Positions 1 through 11,771 of a stretch of DNA of 64,000 nucleotides are shown piece after piece. Position numbers and translations under genes: made by a program. Numbering within the stretch: position 1 is the stretch's first letter; every line of letters begins with the position of its first letter. Below the pieces are notes generated by a model. It did no database searches and was not told where the DNA came from. It worked only from the letters and a program-made list of their open reading frames with translations. The stretch is from Silene latifolia. Taxonomy: Eukaryota; Streptophyta; Magnoliopsida; Caryophyllales; Caryophyllaceae. Location: positions 31,312,152-31,376,151 of the forward strand of contig NC_133536.1 of the NCBI RefSeq assembly GCF_048544455.1. Direction: 5' to 3'.

Positions 1-384
1 GAACAATTGGTCTCCCTTGTGACGGGTTACCATTTGTGGCGGATATTTTGTGAGATAAAATGGTAACAAAATGGGTTAGTGGAGAAAGGGGACCACATGA
101 ATAGTATTGCAGAGAGAGAAAAAGTGGGTACTTTGTGAGGTAAAATGGTATCCGTCACTCAAGAGTGACGGATATGTGCCGTCACAAACAAGAATTTGTG
201 TTGACGGAATTATATCCGTCAGAAAACCGTCACACTATATTAGCGCTATTGACACTGTTCAAGGCGCCAATTTTATCTGCCGGATATTCTGTTGGAAATC
301 CTTTCCGTCAGTTTTCCTTATAAAATGACGGTTTTCTTTTCCGCCAGGACTTGTCCGTCACTTTACCAATCTTATTTAGTAGTG
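1..384. mobile_element. CACTA-like DNA transposon, one terminus
   Basis: The segment is dense in short direct and inverted copies of TGACGGA/TCCGTCA, as in subterminal repeats of plant CACTA (En/Spm) elements. It ends in TAGTAGTG at 377-384, the reverse complement of the CACTACTA terminus, followed by TTA, a possible 3-bp target duplication. The other end lies outside the window, so neither length nor autonomy can be judged. A 73-codon open frame inside shows no transposase similarity and is treated as chance. Confidence 0.55.
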
Positions 385-1043
385 TTAAACGATCGTTAGC
401 GACTCCAAGACGGTGTCTCGATTCACATGTAGGTTCTCTCTTTTTCTCTTGTTTTCAATTTTTTATATATAATTTGTACTAACGTTTGTTCATTGTGTTT
501 CGTTTCCAAATCTAACTATTTTATTATCGCATCTAACTCACTAACTATGACACTAATAATCCGACTATGAGTTTAAAATAACTAATTAAAAAAGTGAAGA
601 TGCTGACATGAAAAGGAGGAAATCCGAACATTACGAACATGACTAAAGTAGAGAAAAAAGAACATACATCGGATGTATTACCTCAGATTTTACTTGTTTT
701 TGAGCATATGTGTGTTTTTTCCGAGCTTATTACCTCAAACTTTATTTGTTTTTGAGCATGTGTATTATTTCTGAGCTTATTAAAGTTTATAAGTTAGATT
801 TTAATTTTTTTCCGTCAAAACTCAAATTTAACTATGTTTGTATGTAATATTTTTGAATTTTATTGTAATTTTTTGAGCTTAATGTTTTAGTAAATAAATT
901 CAAAAACTTTATAGTAAAACTCGTAATTTTTAAAATAAAACTCAAAAACTATAAAACTGGTGGTAGTACATCGGATGTATAATCCACTTACTGGACTAAA
1001 GTATTCCTCGCTCTAATCTATGGTCGCTCCTTTCAACTTAACA
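385..1043. other. AT-rich intergenic DNA, no gene seen
   Basis: AT-rich sequence between the CACTA terminus and the Helitron end. It holds two similar stretches around 665-780 (Tt-rich with repeated GAGCATRTGTG-like strings) but no coding potential or recognisable element. Confidence 0.5.
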
Positions 1044-1475
1044 CTAGTCTTAAACCCGTGCAAATTGCACGGGCTTGTTGTTTAAAGTTGTGTATTAAAT
1101 TATGTAAATAGAGAAAATTGCCCTTTAATTAAATTCATATTTAAAAAATTTTCACTGAATAGCATATTATTTGAAGTTATCAAGTTTGTACCTATTGGAG
1201 AGATCTAAAATATTGAAATAATAAAACTACATCTTATATAATCATATATCAAAACATAACAAAAGGTAGACAAAATTGAAGAAAAAATAAAACAATAAGT
1301 TGTTACTATAACTTTTAAAAATTTCTTTATACACTACGTTATTTCTTTTATTGGACATGTGTTTATCATTATCACAAATCAAAATCTTCAGTCTCTTTTT
1401 ACTTGTGATCCTTGAAATAGCCATGTAAAGCTGGTCATGTTTAAACACCGACCTTTGGAAGATAAAGTTCAACAT
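1044..1475 (-). mobile_element. Helitron 3' end with helicase remnant
   Basis: Read on the minus strand this is the 3' end of a Helitron. A helicase C-terminal remnant is followed by a hairpin at 1073-1055 (9-bp arms CCCGTGCAA/TTGCACGGG around one base). The hairpin is followed 7 bases later by CTAG at 1047-1044 and then a T. A hairpin about 10 nt before a CTRR end, inserted before T, is the Helitron 3' signature. The 5' TC end would lie at higher coordinates and was not located. Confidence 0.75.
1242..1475 (-). pseudogene. Helitron Rep/helicase C-terminal fragment
   Basis: This 77-codon frame contains a stretch like the end of plant Helitron PIF1-type helicases. It includes HDQLYMAISRITSKKRLKIL, matching the conserved 'H-GQLYVA-SRV-S-GLKIL' block, followed by ICD and NNVVYKEIF. 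The last roughly 25 residues are not family-like. The Rep domain and helicase motifs I to IV are absent upstream, so this is a 5'-truncated or decayed copy. The frame runs toward the hairpin/CTAG end, as expected for an autonomous Helitron. Confidence 0.7.
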
Positions 1476-2164
1476 GTGCTAGGGACAATTATATGAATAG
1501 TTTTAACTATGTATTTCATATATAGTACATATGTTAAAGCAATAGTGTTATAGGTTTATAGTTAACATAAAATACCGTTAAAACATCGTTGTAAAGTACT
1601 AAAATATATATTAAAACAATGTCCCAATTTAATATATTTATCAATGAGACGATCAATAATTCTTGTTTAAGATGGATTATGATGTCTTAAAACCTAAAAA
1701 TCTTTTAGCTTTTTTTGGGCAACTTATGTTGTGGTTTGATATGTATTTGAACTGTCTTAAGCTTAGGATATGATTATTGGTAAGATTTACCAAAGTCTTA
1801 AGACTCTGTCACATCAGCTTTCCACTAACTTTTATTTCTTTATTTTTCAGACTCACCTAAAACACCATACATTATCAGTCAGACTTACCTTAGACTCTAC
1901 TTTTTCATTTCCCTTCTCTTTTTTACAAACCTAAAAAAAAAGAACAAAAAGAAATGACACATTGTATCCACTCATTGGATACTTTTCTTTGAAGGTGAGG
2001 TCAAGTTATTGATAATCTTGAGTGAGGCTTGTCTTAAGACTTATCAAAGTCTTGTCTCAAACTACGAATAATCTTACTCTTAAGACATATAATGCCCGTC
2101 TTAGATGATAATTTGTGTGAGTTAATTTCTTAGTATGGGTTGAATTAGGTTGTAAGCAACATCG
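1476..2164. other. Intergenic, MITE-like CTTAAGAC repeats
   Basis: No gene is visible. Strings of CTTAAGAC and GTCTTAAG recur in opposite orientations around 1755-1805 and 2030-2085, suggesting a decayed palindromic MITE, but the termini cannot be fixed. The rest could be Helitron interior. Confidence 0.35.
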
Positions 2165-2411
2165 ATGATTCATGATGACATGGGCCGAATTAATAACCTA
2201 TATACTCGGCCCATAATAACCTTCATTAAAAAACCCTTCCCTCCATTAAATACACTATCCAAACTCCAAACAAACCCTAACACACCCCTTGTTAATTGTT
2301 ATAGTCACGGTAGTCAGTCACCCGCCTCACACTATACCCTACCTTCTAACTCTACCTCTCTCTATTAAAATTCAGTCCACCACCTATTAATTTTTCATTT
2401 TCGGCACTCTC
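2165..2411 (+). promoter_or_regulatory. Promoter-like block (site II + telobox), interrupted
   Basis: The block contains TGGGCC at 2181-2186, its inverse GGCCCA at 2208-2213, and a telobox AAACCCTAA at 2272-2280, followed by pyrimidine-rich sequence. Site II (TGGGCY) combined with a telobox is typical of plant housekeeping and ribosomal-protein promoters. The copia element inserted at 2412. The pyrimidine-rich sequence continues on its far side (10186-10270), so the insertion lies in a promoter or 5' UTR. No coding region could be assigned downstream, so the gene may be decayed or have short exons I cannot see. Confidence 0.4.
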
Positions 2412-2599
2412 TGTCAATAATCGTAATCCCTTGAGAAGGGTTTGTTATGTGATATTCATATATATAGTTAGAGATACAACAGAAGACCTAAATACAAGGC
2501 TATAAGCAAGGATATGATAAACTATCTAAGGATAGAATACAACTAACTTAGGAGACTAAATATTCACAGAATATTTACAAAATATTATGTTGACTGACA
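2412..2599 (-). repeat. 3' LTR of copia element G
   Basis: 188 bp, TGTCA at one end and TGACA at the other, base-for-base the same as 9993-10180 by eye. The adjacent internal sequence at 2600-2620 is purine-rich on the minus strand (polypurine tract). The pol reading frame ends 15 bases inside this LTR. Confidence 0.95.
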
Positions 2600-5500
2600 C
2601 ACCCCCGCAGTTGGAGCGGGATGCGGAAGGACGCTCAAACTGGTACGAAACCGAGTAAACAAGTGTCGAGGCAAGCCTTTAGTAAATATATCGGCATATT
2701 GATATTCCGAAGGCACATGTAGAACACGAACTTCTCCAATTTTGACTTTGTCACGGACAAAATGTATGTCTATTTCGACATGTTTGGTACGCTGATGTTG
2801 TACGGGGTTTCCCGAAAGATAGACCGCTGAAATATTATCACAAAACACAATAGTAGATCGCTTTAGGGGCATGTGTAGCTCAAGCAAAAGGTTGCGTAGC
2901 CAGCTGGTCTCAGCGACAGCGTTAGCAACACCGCGGTATTCGGCTTCGGCACTAGATTTGGAAATAGTAGCTTGCCTTTTTGAAGACCAGGAAACAAGAT
3001 TATCACCAAGGAACACACAATACCCGGATGTTGAACGGCGTGAGTCTGGGCAGCCTGCCCAATCAGCGTCGGAATAAGCAGTTAGAGCGTGGGACCGAGA
3101 GGGACGCAGTGTGAGACCGTGGTCAAGGGTGCCCTGAATATAGCGGATAATCCGCTTTAAAAATTGAAGATGGGGCGCTCGGGGATCATGCATAAACAAG
3201 CAGACTTGTTGTACCGCGTAAGCGATGTCGGGACGAGTAATGGTGAGGTATTGAAGCGCACCGGCTAAACTGCGATATAATGCGGGGTCCTCAACCGAGG
3301 GACCTGATGAGGCACTTAATTTAGAACCGGGGTCTGCCGGAATCGTGCTGGGCTTGCAAGTCGTCATATTAGCACGTTTAACAATATCCTTGGCATATTG
3401 GGATTGAGATAAAAATAAACCATGAGAAGTCCTACTAACCTTTATACCCAAGAAGTGATGTAACGTGCCAAGATCGGTCATAGCGAATTCATTAGAGAGG
3501 CGAGCAATAATGGACCGAAGAAGAGCAGTGGATGACGCGGTTACGACGATATCATCAACATATAGGAGTAGGTATGCAGTGGCATTGGTTGTTTTGTGTA
3601 TGAACAGGGAGGAATCGCAAACACTGTTAGTGAACCCTTGAGACATAATGAACGTGGAAAACCGATGATACCAGGCCCGAGGAGCCTGCTTGAGACCATA
3701 AAGGGACTTACGGAGTTTACACACGTGATGAGGAGCAGTGGGGTCCACAAAACCCGGTGGTTGATGCATATACACTGTTTCTTCCAAATTCCCGTGTAAA
3801 AAAGCGTTTTTAACATCCAATTGATGAATAGGCCATGATTTGGAGACGGCGAGACTGAGGACGGTACGGATAGTGGTGGGTTTCACCACAGGGCTGAAAG
3901 TTTCGTCACAGTCGATTCCAATTTTTTGAGTCTTGCCATTGGCGACAAGACGAGCTTTGTATCGCTGAAGAGAGCCATCTGCATGAAATTTATGTCGAAA
4001 CAACCACATACAACGAATAATAGGCGCATCATTAGGGCGAGGGACCAAGTCCCAAGTATGATTGTTCCGTAATGCGGTAAATTCGTCATTCATAGCTAGT
4101 TTCCAGTTACGGTCCTCAAGGGCAGTTTTGGGTGATTTGGGAAGGGGTGAAATCGTGGTGGATGTTGTGAGGGCTTTGGGTTTGAAGATGCCATTCATGG
4201 CACGGGTAGACATGGAGTGAGTGGGGATAGGTGGAGGTGGGGGTGGTCGTGGTGGTGGTGAGGGTGCGGAAGCTTGATGAGAGGGTGGACTGTTGTTGGT
4301 GGGAATAGGGGACGGGGAAGGGGATTGGACAGGGGTTGTGACAGGAGTGGTGACAGGAGGTGTCACGGGTGAGGGAGGTTGGTCAGGGGGAGGTGAACGG
4401 GGAGAGGGAGGTGTTTGTGGTGTGTTGTGGGGAGTGGCAGGGCTGGGTTCAGTGAGGGATTGAACAAGCAGTGGGTTATCATCATCAGGAGGGGGTTTAA
4501 GAAAGGTGTAGTTGTGAGGATTACCCGCGAAAGGGAAACATTGTTCATCAAAGATAACATGACGAGAGATTAAGACACGGCCCGTGGACATATCAAGACA
4601 GCGATAACCACGCTGATTTGGGGGATAACCGATAAATACACATTTGACGGAACGAGGGGCAAGTTTGTGGGGCATTGTGGCGGATAGATTGGGGTAGCAA
4701 GCACACCCAAAAACACGGAGATGATCATATGACGGGTGTTTGAGGTATAGAGTTGAAGTTGGGGTTTGAAAATGAAGGGTGGATGTGGGGAGAATATTGT
4801 GGAGATGAGCGGCGGAATGGAGGGCATCGACCCAATATTCGGGGGGTACTGAGCCGTGATGTAAGAGGGCAAGCATGATGGCATTTAAACGTTTTATCAT
4901 ACGCTCGGATTTTCCATTTTGTGACGATGTGTGAGGACATGAAAAACGAAAAGTGAGGCCATTTTTGTGAGCAAAGTCCTGAAATTTATTATTGTCAAAC
5001 TCGCGACCCATATCACATTGGAAAGTTTTAATTTTACGATTGAATTGGGTAATAACGAATTGATTAAATTGAAGGAATTTTTCAAAGACTTGCGATTTAA
5101 ATTTGATGGGATAAACCCAAACAAATTGGGTGAAATTGTCGACTAAAACCATGTAGTATTTAAACCCAGATTTGCTTGAGATTGGTGACGTCCAAAGATC
5201 GCTATGGACTATATCGAAAGGGGCAATAGTTTGTGAATGCGAGTCATGAAACGGGAGTCTAGTGCTTTTACTAACTTGACAGGAGGAGCAAACTTGAGAA
5301 TCAAATTGTTTATTACAAGCAATGTTTTTATTAGACTTCAATAAACGCAAAATGGAAACCCCGGGATGACCGAGACGGGAATGCCATGTGTCGTGGCTAT
5401 GGGCAATGAGAGCTTGAGGCGTGGAGGAGGGAGGATTGGGCTGCTTTGGCGACGAATTGGTGGACACGGGATAAAGCTCGCCATTACTATCACTCCGGAA

Positions 5501-6257
5501 TATCAGTGTCCCAGTCGAAATATCCTTCACAGAAAAACCAAACGGATCAAATTCAACACTTACGTTATTATCTTTGGTGAATTGGCGCACTGAAATCAGA
5601 TTTTTAATTATTTTTGGTGTGTGAAGGACTTGGTGAAGGTGTAAAGTACGGGTATTGGTTTCGAGGGTGGAAGTACCGGAGCACATAACTGGAATACTAT
5701 TGCCGTTGCCGACATAAATGGAGCGAATATTACTCGTATTAAACGGAGCAGAAATCATACCTGGGTCCGAAGTCAAATGCGACGATGCGCCCGTATCCAT
5801 GTACCATGGGTCGACATTCTGCTGAACCGATAAAGCTTGAAAAGCCTGAGCCAAGTCAGTGGGTTGTGGTGCCTCGTTATCCATAACATATGCGTGGCCA
5901 TGAGTGCGGGATGAGGAGCCACGATGATAAGAAGGGGGCCGTTGCTGAGGGGTAGCATATGGTGGCCACGGTTGAGCCCAGCCGGGATAGGTTGGATAAG
6001 GGCAGGGAGGAGGGGTCCAGGGGGAAGGCCACGCCGTCGGAGGGGTCCACTGGAGAGGTGGGGCAGTGGGGGTAGCAGGAGCAGAGACAGAGGAATCCCT
6101 GTTTTGACGATTTGTTCCCTGTCGAGAATTGCCATTGGAATTAGAATTATTATTATTGTTATGGCGATGGTGATACCTGTTGTTATTGGGCGACTGACGG
6201 GGAGGACCAGAGGTGGCTGGTGGAGGTGGTTCAACCCAGGTGTCAGCAGGGGAGGCA
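2585..6257 (-). CDS. copia gag 3' part and pol polyprotein
   Basis: Continues gag in phase from 9239. A Pro/Asn-rich linker (6257-5890) leads to ATG 5884. From that Met the order is: protease (WYMDTGASSHLTSD, about residue 27); GAG-pre-integrase zinc finger (HSRLGH...CSSCQVSK); integrase with catalytic Asp in HSDLW, Asp in CDMGREF and Glu in GKSER; reverse transcriptase (AFLHGNLEE; catalytic YVDD); RNase H (YSDADWAGC, SSAEAEYRG, CDN). The end is near IFTKGLPRHLF. It is open for 1,099 codons from 5884. Integrase has CDMG where CDNG is usual, and LVDN where LVDD is usual. The order PR-IN-RT-RH is diagnostic of Ty1/copia. Confidence 0.95.
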
Positions 6258-6262
6258 GTGGG

Positions 6263-9238
6263 TGTAACGCCCCGTAAATTTCGGACCGTTAATATATTTC
6301 AGAAATAATTTATTAATCAAAATAAAAGTGATAATTAAGTATTTAAAGTAAAAATAATTTAAAGAAATATAATTTTATTATATTTTGAAGAAAAGTATTT
6401 ATTTTGATAGTTTTGAAATGTTTAAAAATAGTTTAAACCGTGTAAAATCTTTTATTTTGAATTAAGGGCGTATCGGGGGGAAAATGACAATTCGTTTGAA
6501 CGTTGGGTAAACGAAATTGGAAATGGGTCGTATGAATACTCAATTTTATTGTAATTTCGTGTTTAAAAACTTTGGACTTGACGGAATTTGCGTTTGACTT
6601 ACGGATTTAATTATTATCAAGACAAATCAAACCCGACTCGTAAATTCCGACTAAAAATCCCGACTCCCTCCTTTCCCTTTCTCCCTTTCCCACGTGACAG
6701 CCCCCCCTTCCCCTTTATTCTTTCTTTTTCTGAAATTTTGATGTTCATCCTCTAAACAAACCAAAATCAAACACCATTTTCACATTCAAGCTCAAAATCG
6801 CCATAAATCCTTCGTTTCTTGTCCGTTTTTCGCGAAATTTACCTTTCCGGAATCCCCTCGCCACGATCTACAACTTAGTATGTTCTAATTTCAATTTTCA
6901 TTAAGTTATTTTAAGGCTATATTTCGGTATTTTCGGTTTTGATGCTTATTTTTGTGTTTTAATTGTTTATTTAGGTGAAGGATTGGAAGACGAGTTTGGG
7001 GACTCGTATATTGTAGAGGATAGCGGTTAGTTGTGGTTAGGGTTTCGGTTTTGAGGACTAATTGCTCATTTTCTAGCTTAAGGTAACATATTTCGAGCTA
7101 CTCGACGAATTATCGTCACATGTTTTTGATTTTTTGTATGTTTGGTGAATTTTTGTTTGGGTAGTAATTTTTCACATGTTAAACTTAGTTGCATGCAAGC
7201 TTAATTTGTGCCTTTTGGTAGTTTAAATTATCAAAATTGAATTGGGGACGATTAATTAATTTTCAGACGGTCTTATAATGTATAAAAAAAAAAAAAAAAG
7301 AGGAAAAATGGTCCGGCAGCGGGCCCGGCAGCAGCCGGCAGGCCGTGGCAGGCCCGAGGTAGGCCCATGGTTGGCCCGGGTCGGTCCATGCTTGTTTCGC
7401 GGGTTTTCGTGCAATCTTGGTCTTTCCGGGTTAATTAATATTAGAATAGTATAAGTAACAAAAGGGTAGTAATTTGAATTGAAGCATACTAGTAACAAAT
7501 ATTATGTTAACGGAAAAATTGTGCTTATATTAATAGTTATCACATGTTAGGATAGTTTACAAAATGAAATTGTAATTAATAGGCTCAAAATGAATTTTAT
7601 AGCTATAATTGTAATGTTTTGTTGATTGTCTTAAAACCGAGCCTTAGTCCCTTTGATGATGCGATGTCGATTAATTGAGTGATTGGTCAGCCGCAATTTG
7701 ACCCGTACCTGTCGCAGGGCTGGGGTTGCGGGTAAAAATTCGGTTGAATGAATTAGATAATCGGCCTTTTTCTTGTTTTCGGCCATTTATTATATCTCTG
7801 TTTCACATGTGTAATTAGTTGAATTTAAATAGTTTCTTATTTAGTTAGTTGAATTTAAATAGCTTCTTATTTTGTAGTAATGGCCCTAGTTTCCCCTAAA
7901 GCCTTTTATATTGTTATAATTGCTAGGATTGGAAATTAGTATTGAATTCTTATTGAGGAACTGTTGGGATTGTATGCTGTAAATAGACATTTATATAGCC
8001 TTTCACATGATTGAATATTAGAATTTATGTTGGCAAGTAGGACTTTTTGCCTCTTAAGGTTAAGTGGGTGTCTTACTTGACTTGGGTGGTGAGTCTTGGG
8101 TGGTGTGGGCTAAAATATTCAAGCTGGGACTAGCTGTGACTAGGTCCTAGGTGAGTATTTCGGCCTTCATCATAGATAGGTCTTTATAGTCTCTGACGAG
8201 TATATGTTCACTGCTTGATAGCCTTTGTGTTCCTGACTAGTGGATGTTTATCCAAGTTGGGGCATGACCTCAGGTACTAATTTTGATAGTATGGGGTCAG
8301 CTTAAGTACTAGCCGACCCTTCGGTGGTGTCCTTAGGGTACTCACTTCACTTTGTTTTAAAAAAAAGTTGTGAGTCTTGGGTGCGGTGGTGTGTATCCGC
8401 ATGTCTAGGTCTGCGCAGATTTTAGGCTAGGGTTGTGTTGTCTCTTGGCCATGTTTTCTTAATAGTAACCGCTGAGCCAAGATACCGGTTCGATTACCTT
8501 CCCTACCTCGTGGTATAGACTTGAGTTACAAAGTGACTATTGACCGTACTAAGAACTTATGCCTGTCTTTGATATATTGCCCTTTCTTGTTTGATGATTC
8601 TATGAATCATAGAAGGTGAGATGCAAGCCGGCTATGGTTGATAGAGTTTGGATTACAATTTGTTATATGATTCACATGATAGTTAGTTGGGTCAGTTTAG
8701 GGGTCATTTGTTAGAATACATGATAAGTAAATGGTTTATCAAAGTGTTTACATGTTACACTACATGTTACATTAATTTTGACGATTCGTGGCTGGGAGGA
8801 CTCGAAGTTACTCCCCACTGAATTGTGGCTTTCGTGTTTGTATAAAATGCGATTGACAGGTTGTTGATGCTTAGTTGGGGTCACAGACGGCTAGTGAGCA
8901 AGGAACCTTGGACCTAGTTTTGGCTATTTTATTAGTAAACCTTTTATACTTTTGGTTTGTATATAATTTGAAGGGACATATGTCTCCCTTTCTATTTTTG
9001 GGTTGTATCTTTATATTTCCGCGTCTTAAGCTATGTATGTAAATTAGTTTATCAGTTGTTGCAGGGTTTCTGACACTCTTCTTGAGATGGAATTGGTTGT
9101 GAATGGTTTAGTTAGAAATTTTTTTGAAATTGCAGGTTTTTGGACTAGTTGAACCATTTACAAACATATCCTACCAGTTTTTCTGTAGAAATTACGCATT
9201 TAAGTAATTAGATAACGCTAAATATCAAGGGTGTCACA
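6263..9238. mobile_element. Solo LTR, 2,976 bp, inserted in copia gag
   Basis: Begins TGTAACGCCCC and ends GGGTGTCACA, with a 5-bp target duplication GTGGG at 6258-6262 and 9239-9243. No internal protein domains are seen. A lone LTR-like unit with intact target duplication is the product expected from recombination between two LTRs. The TGTAAC...TCACA ends and length near 3 kb resemble LTRs of plant Ty3/gypsy chromoviruses (Tekay-like), which is inference. It contains a small direct duplication at 7828-7880 (GTTGAATTTAAATAG units) and a 15-A run near 7280. Confidence 0.85.
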
Positions 9239-9894
9239 GTGGGAGCAGCGAGGGCAGTTGCCGTGTCTTCACGGCCAGATTTGCGGTGAACTTCGAGTTC
9301 AAGCATGCTCCGAGCAGTTTCGAAATTGGGTAATGTCTGATTGATGTAAGATGCGACGGTATCGTATTCACCTGGTAAGCCACGTACAAGTTGAATCACG
9401 AGCCGACGATCAGTGACGGGGGCATCTACATCTTTGAGCATTCCGGCAAGTTCGCGGAGGCGTTGACAGTAAGCCTCGAGCGATGGCATATTGGCGAGAC
9501 GAAGAGCATTAAACTCTTGTTCGAGAGCGGCGGCGCGAGCCCCCTTGTTGTTATTGAAGATGTTTTCGACACGAACCCAAGCTTGGCGGGCAGTGGACTC
9601 ATCTTCAAGAACACGCGGGAGAAGATCGTCGCTGAGTGTACCGTAAATCCATTAAAGTACGTGTGCGTCGACTTCATACCAGGACTCATAAGAGTCGTCC
9701 GTTGTGGCAGGAGCAGGTGTGCCGTCGATGTGCGACAACACCTTATATCCCCGAGCATGAAGTTTAAACAGGCGAACCCACAACGCATACGTGACTTTCG
9801 TGCCGTCGAGGACACGAATCTTATGCTGGATATTCGAAACGGTAAACACGGGATGCAAGCCGGATTTGGGGGGAGGTACGGTATCGTTGGTCAT
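9239..9894 (-). pseudogene. copia gag, 5' part, with in-frame stop
   Basis: ATG at 9894 opens a gag of the UBN2 / copia type, which forms the particle shell. The N-terminal region includes YALWVRLFKLHARGYKVLS and SYESWYEVDAHVL. After codon 80 a TAA at 9654-9652 interrupts the frame, and the same frame resumes directly with WIYGTLSDDLLPRVLEDEST, where relatives usually have a Gln. So this is a single nonsense change. The frame is then cut at codon 219 by the solo LTR. Removing that insertion plus one GTGGG copy restores phase into 6257-2585. Despite the near-intact pol, this copy should not make full-length Gag-Pol from this ATG unless the stop is read through. Confidence 0.88.
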
Positions 9895-9992
9895 GGTTTT
9901 GGCGTGAGGCTATTTCGAAAAATAGGACTCGATGTGCACAGGTCAGGAATCGACGAAGATAGATCAAAAATCTACCCTATTCACTGATACCA

Positions 9993-10180
9993 TGTCAATA
10001 ATCGTAATCCCTTGAGAAGGGTTTGTTATGTGATATTCATATATATAGTTAGAGATACAACAGAAGACCTAAATACAAGGCTATAAGCAAGGATATGATA
10101 AACTATCTAAGGATAGAATACAACTAACTTAGGAGACTAAATATTCACAGAATATTTACAAAATATTATGTTGACTGACA
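9993..10180 (-). repeat. 5' LTR of copia element G
   Basis: 188 bp, identical to 2412-2599. It is directly followed on the minus strand by the iMet primer binding site at 9992-9975 and flanked outside by the CTCTC target duplication at 10181-10185. Confidence 0.95.
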
Positions 10181-11762
10181 CTCTCAAGCCTCATCCCTCA
10201 CTAAAAACTCAGATTTCCCCTTAAATCTCACTTCCTCAAACTTTCATTAATCTGTCATTCATTCATTCTCAAATAATGAGATTAAAAATTGCTTGTCGTT
10301 TTAATGTTGAAATAAGTAATTTGCTTCGATTAATTTTATTTAATTAGATATCTAAGGCAATAATAGTTTTCTTATTCTTTTGCATGTATTATCAACGCAG
10401 TGTTCCTCATCTTTGTACATTTTTTTATGTATTTTAAAGATGTCAGCGATGTATATTCTGGTGTGAATTTTATTTCGATCGTCAACTTTTTCCGATTTTA
10501 TTTGCATTTTAAAGAGGTTAATATTGTAGATCTATAATTTCTGCCGTGAATTACTTGTTTTATCAACTCGAGATAATGAGGTTCGTAATTTTTGTGCCAT
10601 TTAATTGAGTATTTTTTTATTAATTATTTAAGAAAGTAATTTAGTACTAATAAGTTAATGAATTAATGGTGTTTATAAAACTATATGTTCCTCGATATTT
10701 CGTTAATTGTGGTTCTGAGTTAGTTATTATTCCTAATTTGTTATAAAAATAATGAATTTTTTTGTTAGACATTTAATATTTATTTATTATTTGAAATCAT
10801 TGGGCAATGTGGACGCACAATACAGACGGACAATTGTGACAATGTGACAATAATGTATTTAGTCTTTATTAAAGCTGGTGTATCTGAATAATTTTATAAT
10901 TGAACACTGAACATTGACACTAAGAGAAAGGAAATATCAAATGCAGGAAGTATCAAATGCCGTGTAATTAATTGGTACAATAAACGTGGGTGCTGAAAAT
11001 CAGGATGAAAAAAATTGCTTTGACTTATTGACTTTTAACCACAGGCTGACAACTCAGCACTGTGGTTGTTTGTTTAATAAAGAGGATACGTATGATTTAG
11101 TTAAAGCCAGTGGACTAAAATTTTATACTTCCAAATATTTTACATGAATGGTTCCACTGTTTGACTTTCAAATCTAAGATTACTAGGTATTTGTTAGAAA
11201 AGTAAAAATCGGATTATGATGGAATCAAAATTCGACGTGACTAGAGCGAACTACTAAGTATTTCGGAGTGGTATAAACTAAATAAGAATAGAATCGAAAC
11301 TTTCAACCCGAAATTTCTAATTTTTCTTTGTTTAAAGGGGGATATTGTTCTGCTAGTCTCCGTCAGATCGTCATGCATATGTTATGTTGGCCAAACTCAG
11401 TTATTTATGATTTGTTTATACTAAAAATAATTTACGGATTATCAAACATTACCTATGTTTAATGCGAGATGTTGGAAAAAAAAATCTGCAATGAATTACT
11501 CGTTAGAAATAAAGATGAACAAATGGTGTAAGCTTACTTGACCAACTTGGCTTAAACGGATTCTGTAGTAAGCATGATCTTCTAATAACGTCCAAAACAG
11601 ACAATAACTCTGCCGAAAGGCCTGTTGTATTTCTTAGGCCCGTAGATTTAAAATTGAATCTAAACATTTTGATTTTTACAACTAAAATCATGAAAGTGAA
11701 ACTAATTCGTATTTTCAAACATTAGCTAAGATGGAAATCAAAATGTTTAAAAATTAGGTGCT
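10181..11762. other. Continuation of interrupted promoter/UTR, then AT-rich DNA
   Basis: 10186-10270 is pyrimidine-rich and UTR-like, continuing the block that ends at 2411. From there to 11762 the sequence is AT-rich with stops in all frames and no recognisable protein. A 71-codon minus frame at 11503-11718 has no family features. I see no supportable exon. Confidence 0.4.
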
Positions 11763-11771
11763 ATTTCTCGG

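Larger units (their letters stand above)
2412..10180 (-). mobile_element. Complete Ty1/copia retrotransposon (element G)
   Basis: The element has two 188-bp LTRs (2412-2599 and 9993-10180) that I read as identical, with TGTCA...TGACA ends and a 5-bp target duplication CTCTC at 2407-2411 and 10181-10185. On the minus strand the 5' LTR is followed by a tRNA-iMet primer site (9992-9975, TGGTATCAGTG), then gag-pol, then a purine tract next to the 3' LTR. It is interrupted by a solo LTR at 6263-9238, leaving about 4.8 kb of its own sequence. The short LTRs and domain order suggest an Ale/Retrofit-like lineage. Identical LTRs indicate very recent insertion. Confidence 0.95.

Noticed and set aside
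1744-2085. A complete MITE from CTTAAGAC repeats
   Set aside because: The two ends show only weak inverted similarity, and no target duplication could be found.
5924-6277. Arg/Gly-rich plus-strand frame
   Set aside because: Shadow of the Pro-rich gag linker of element G on the other strand.
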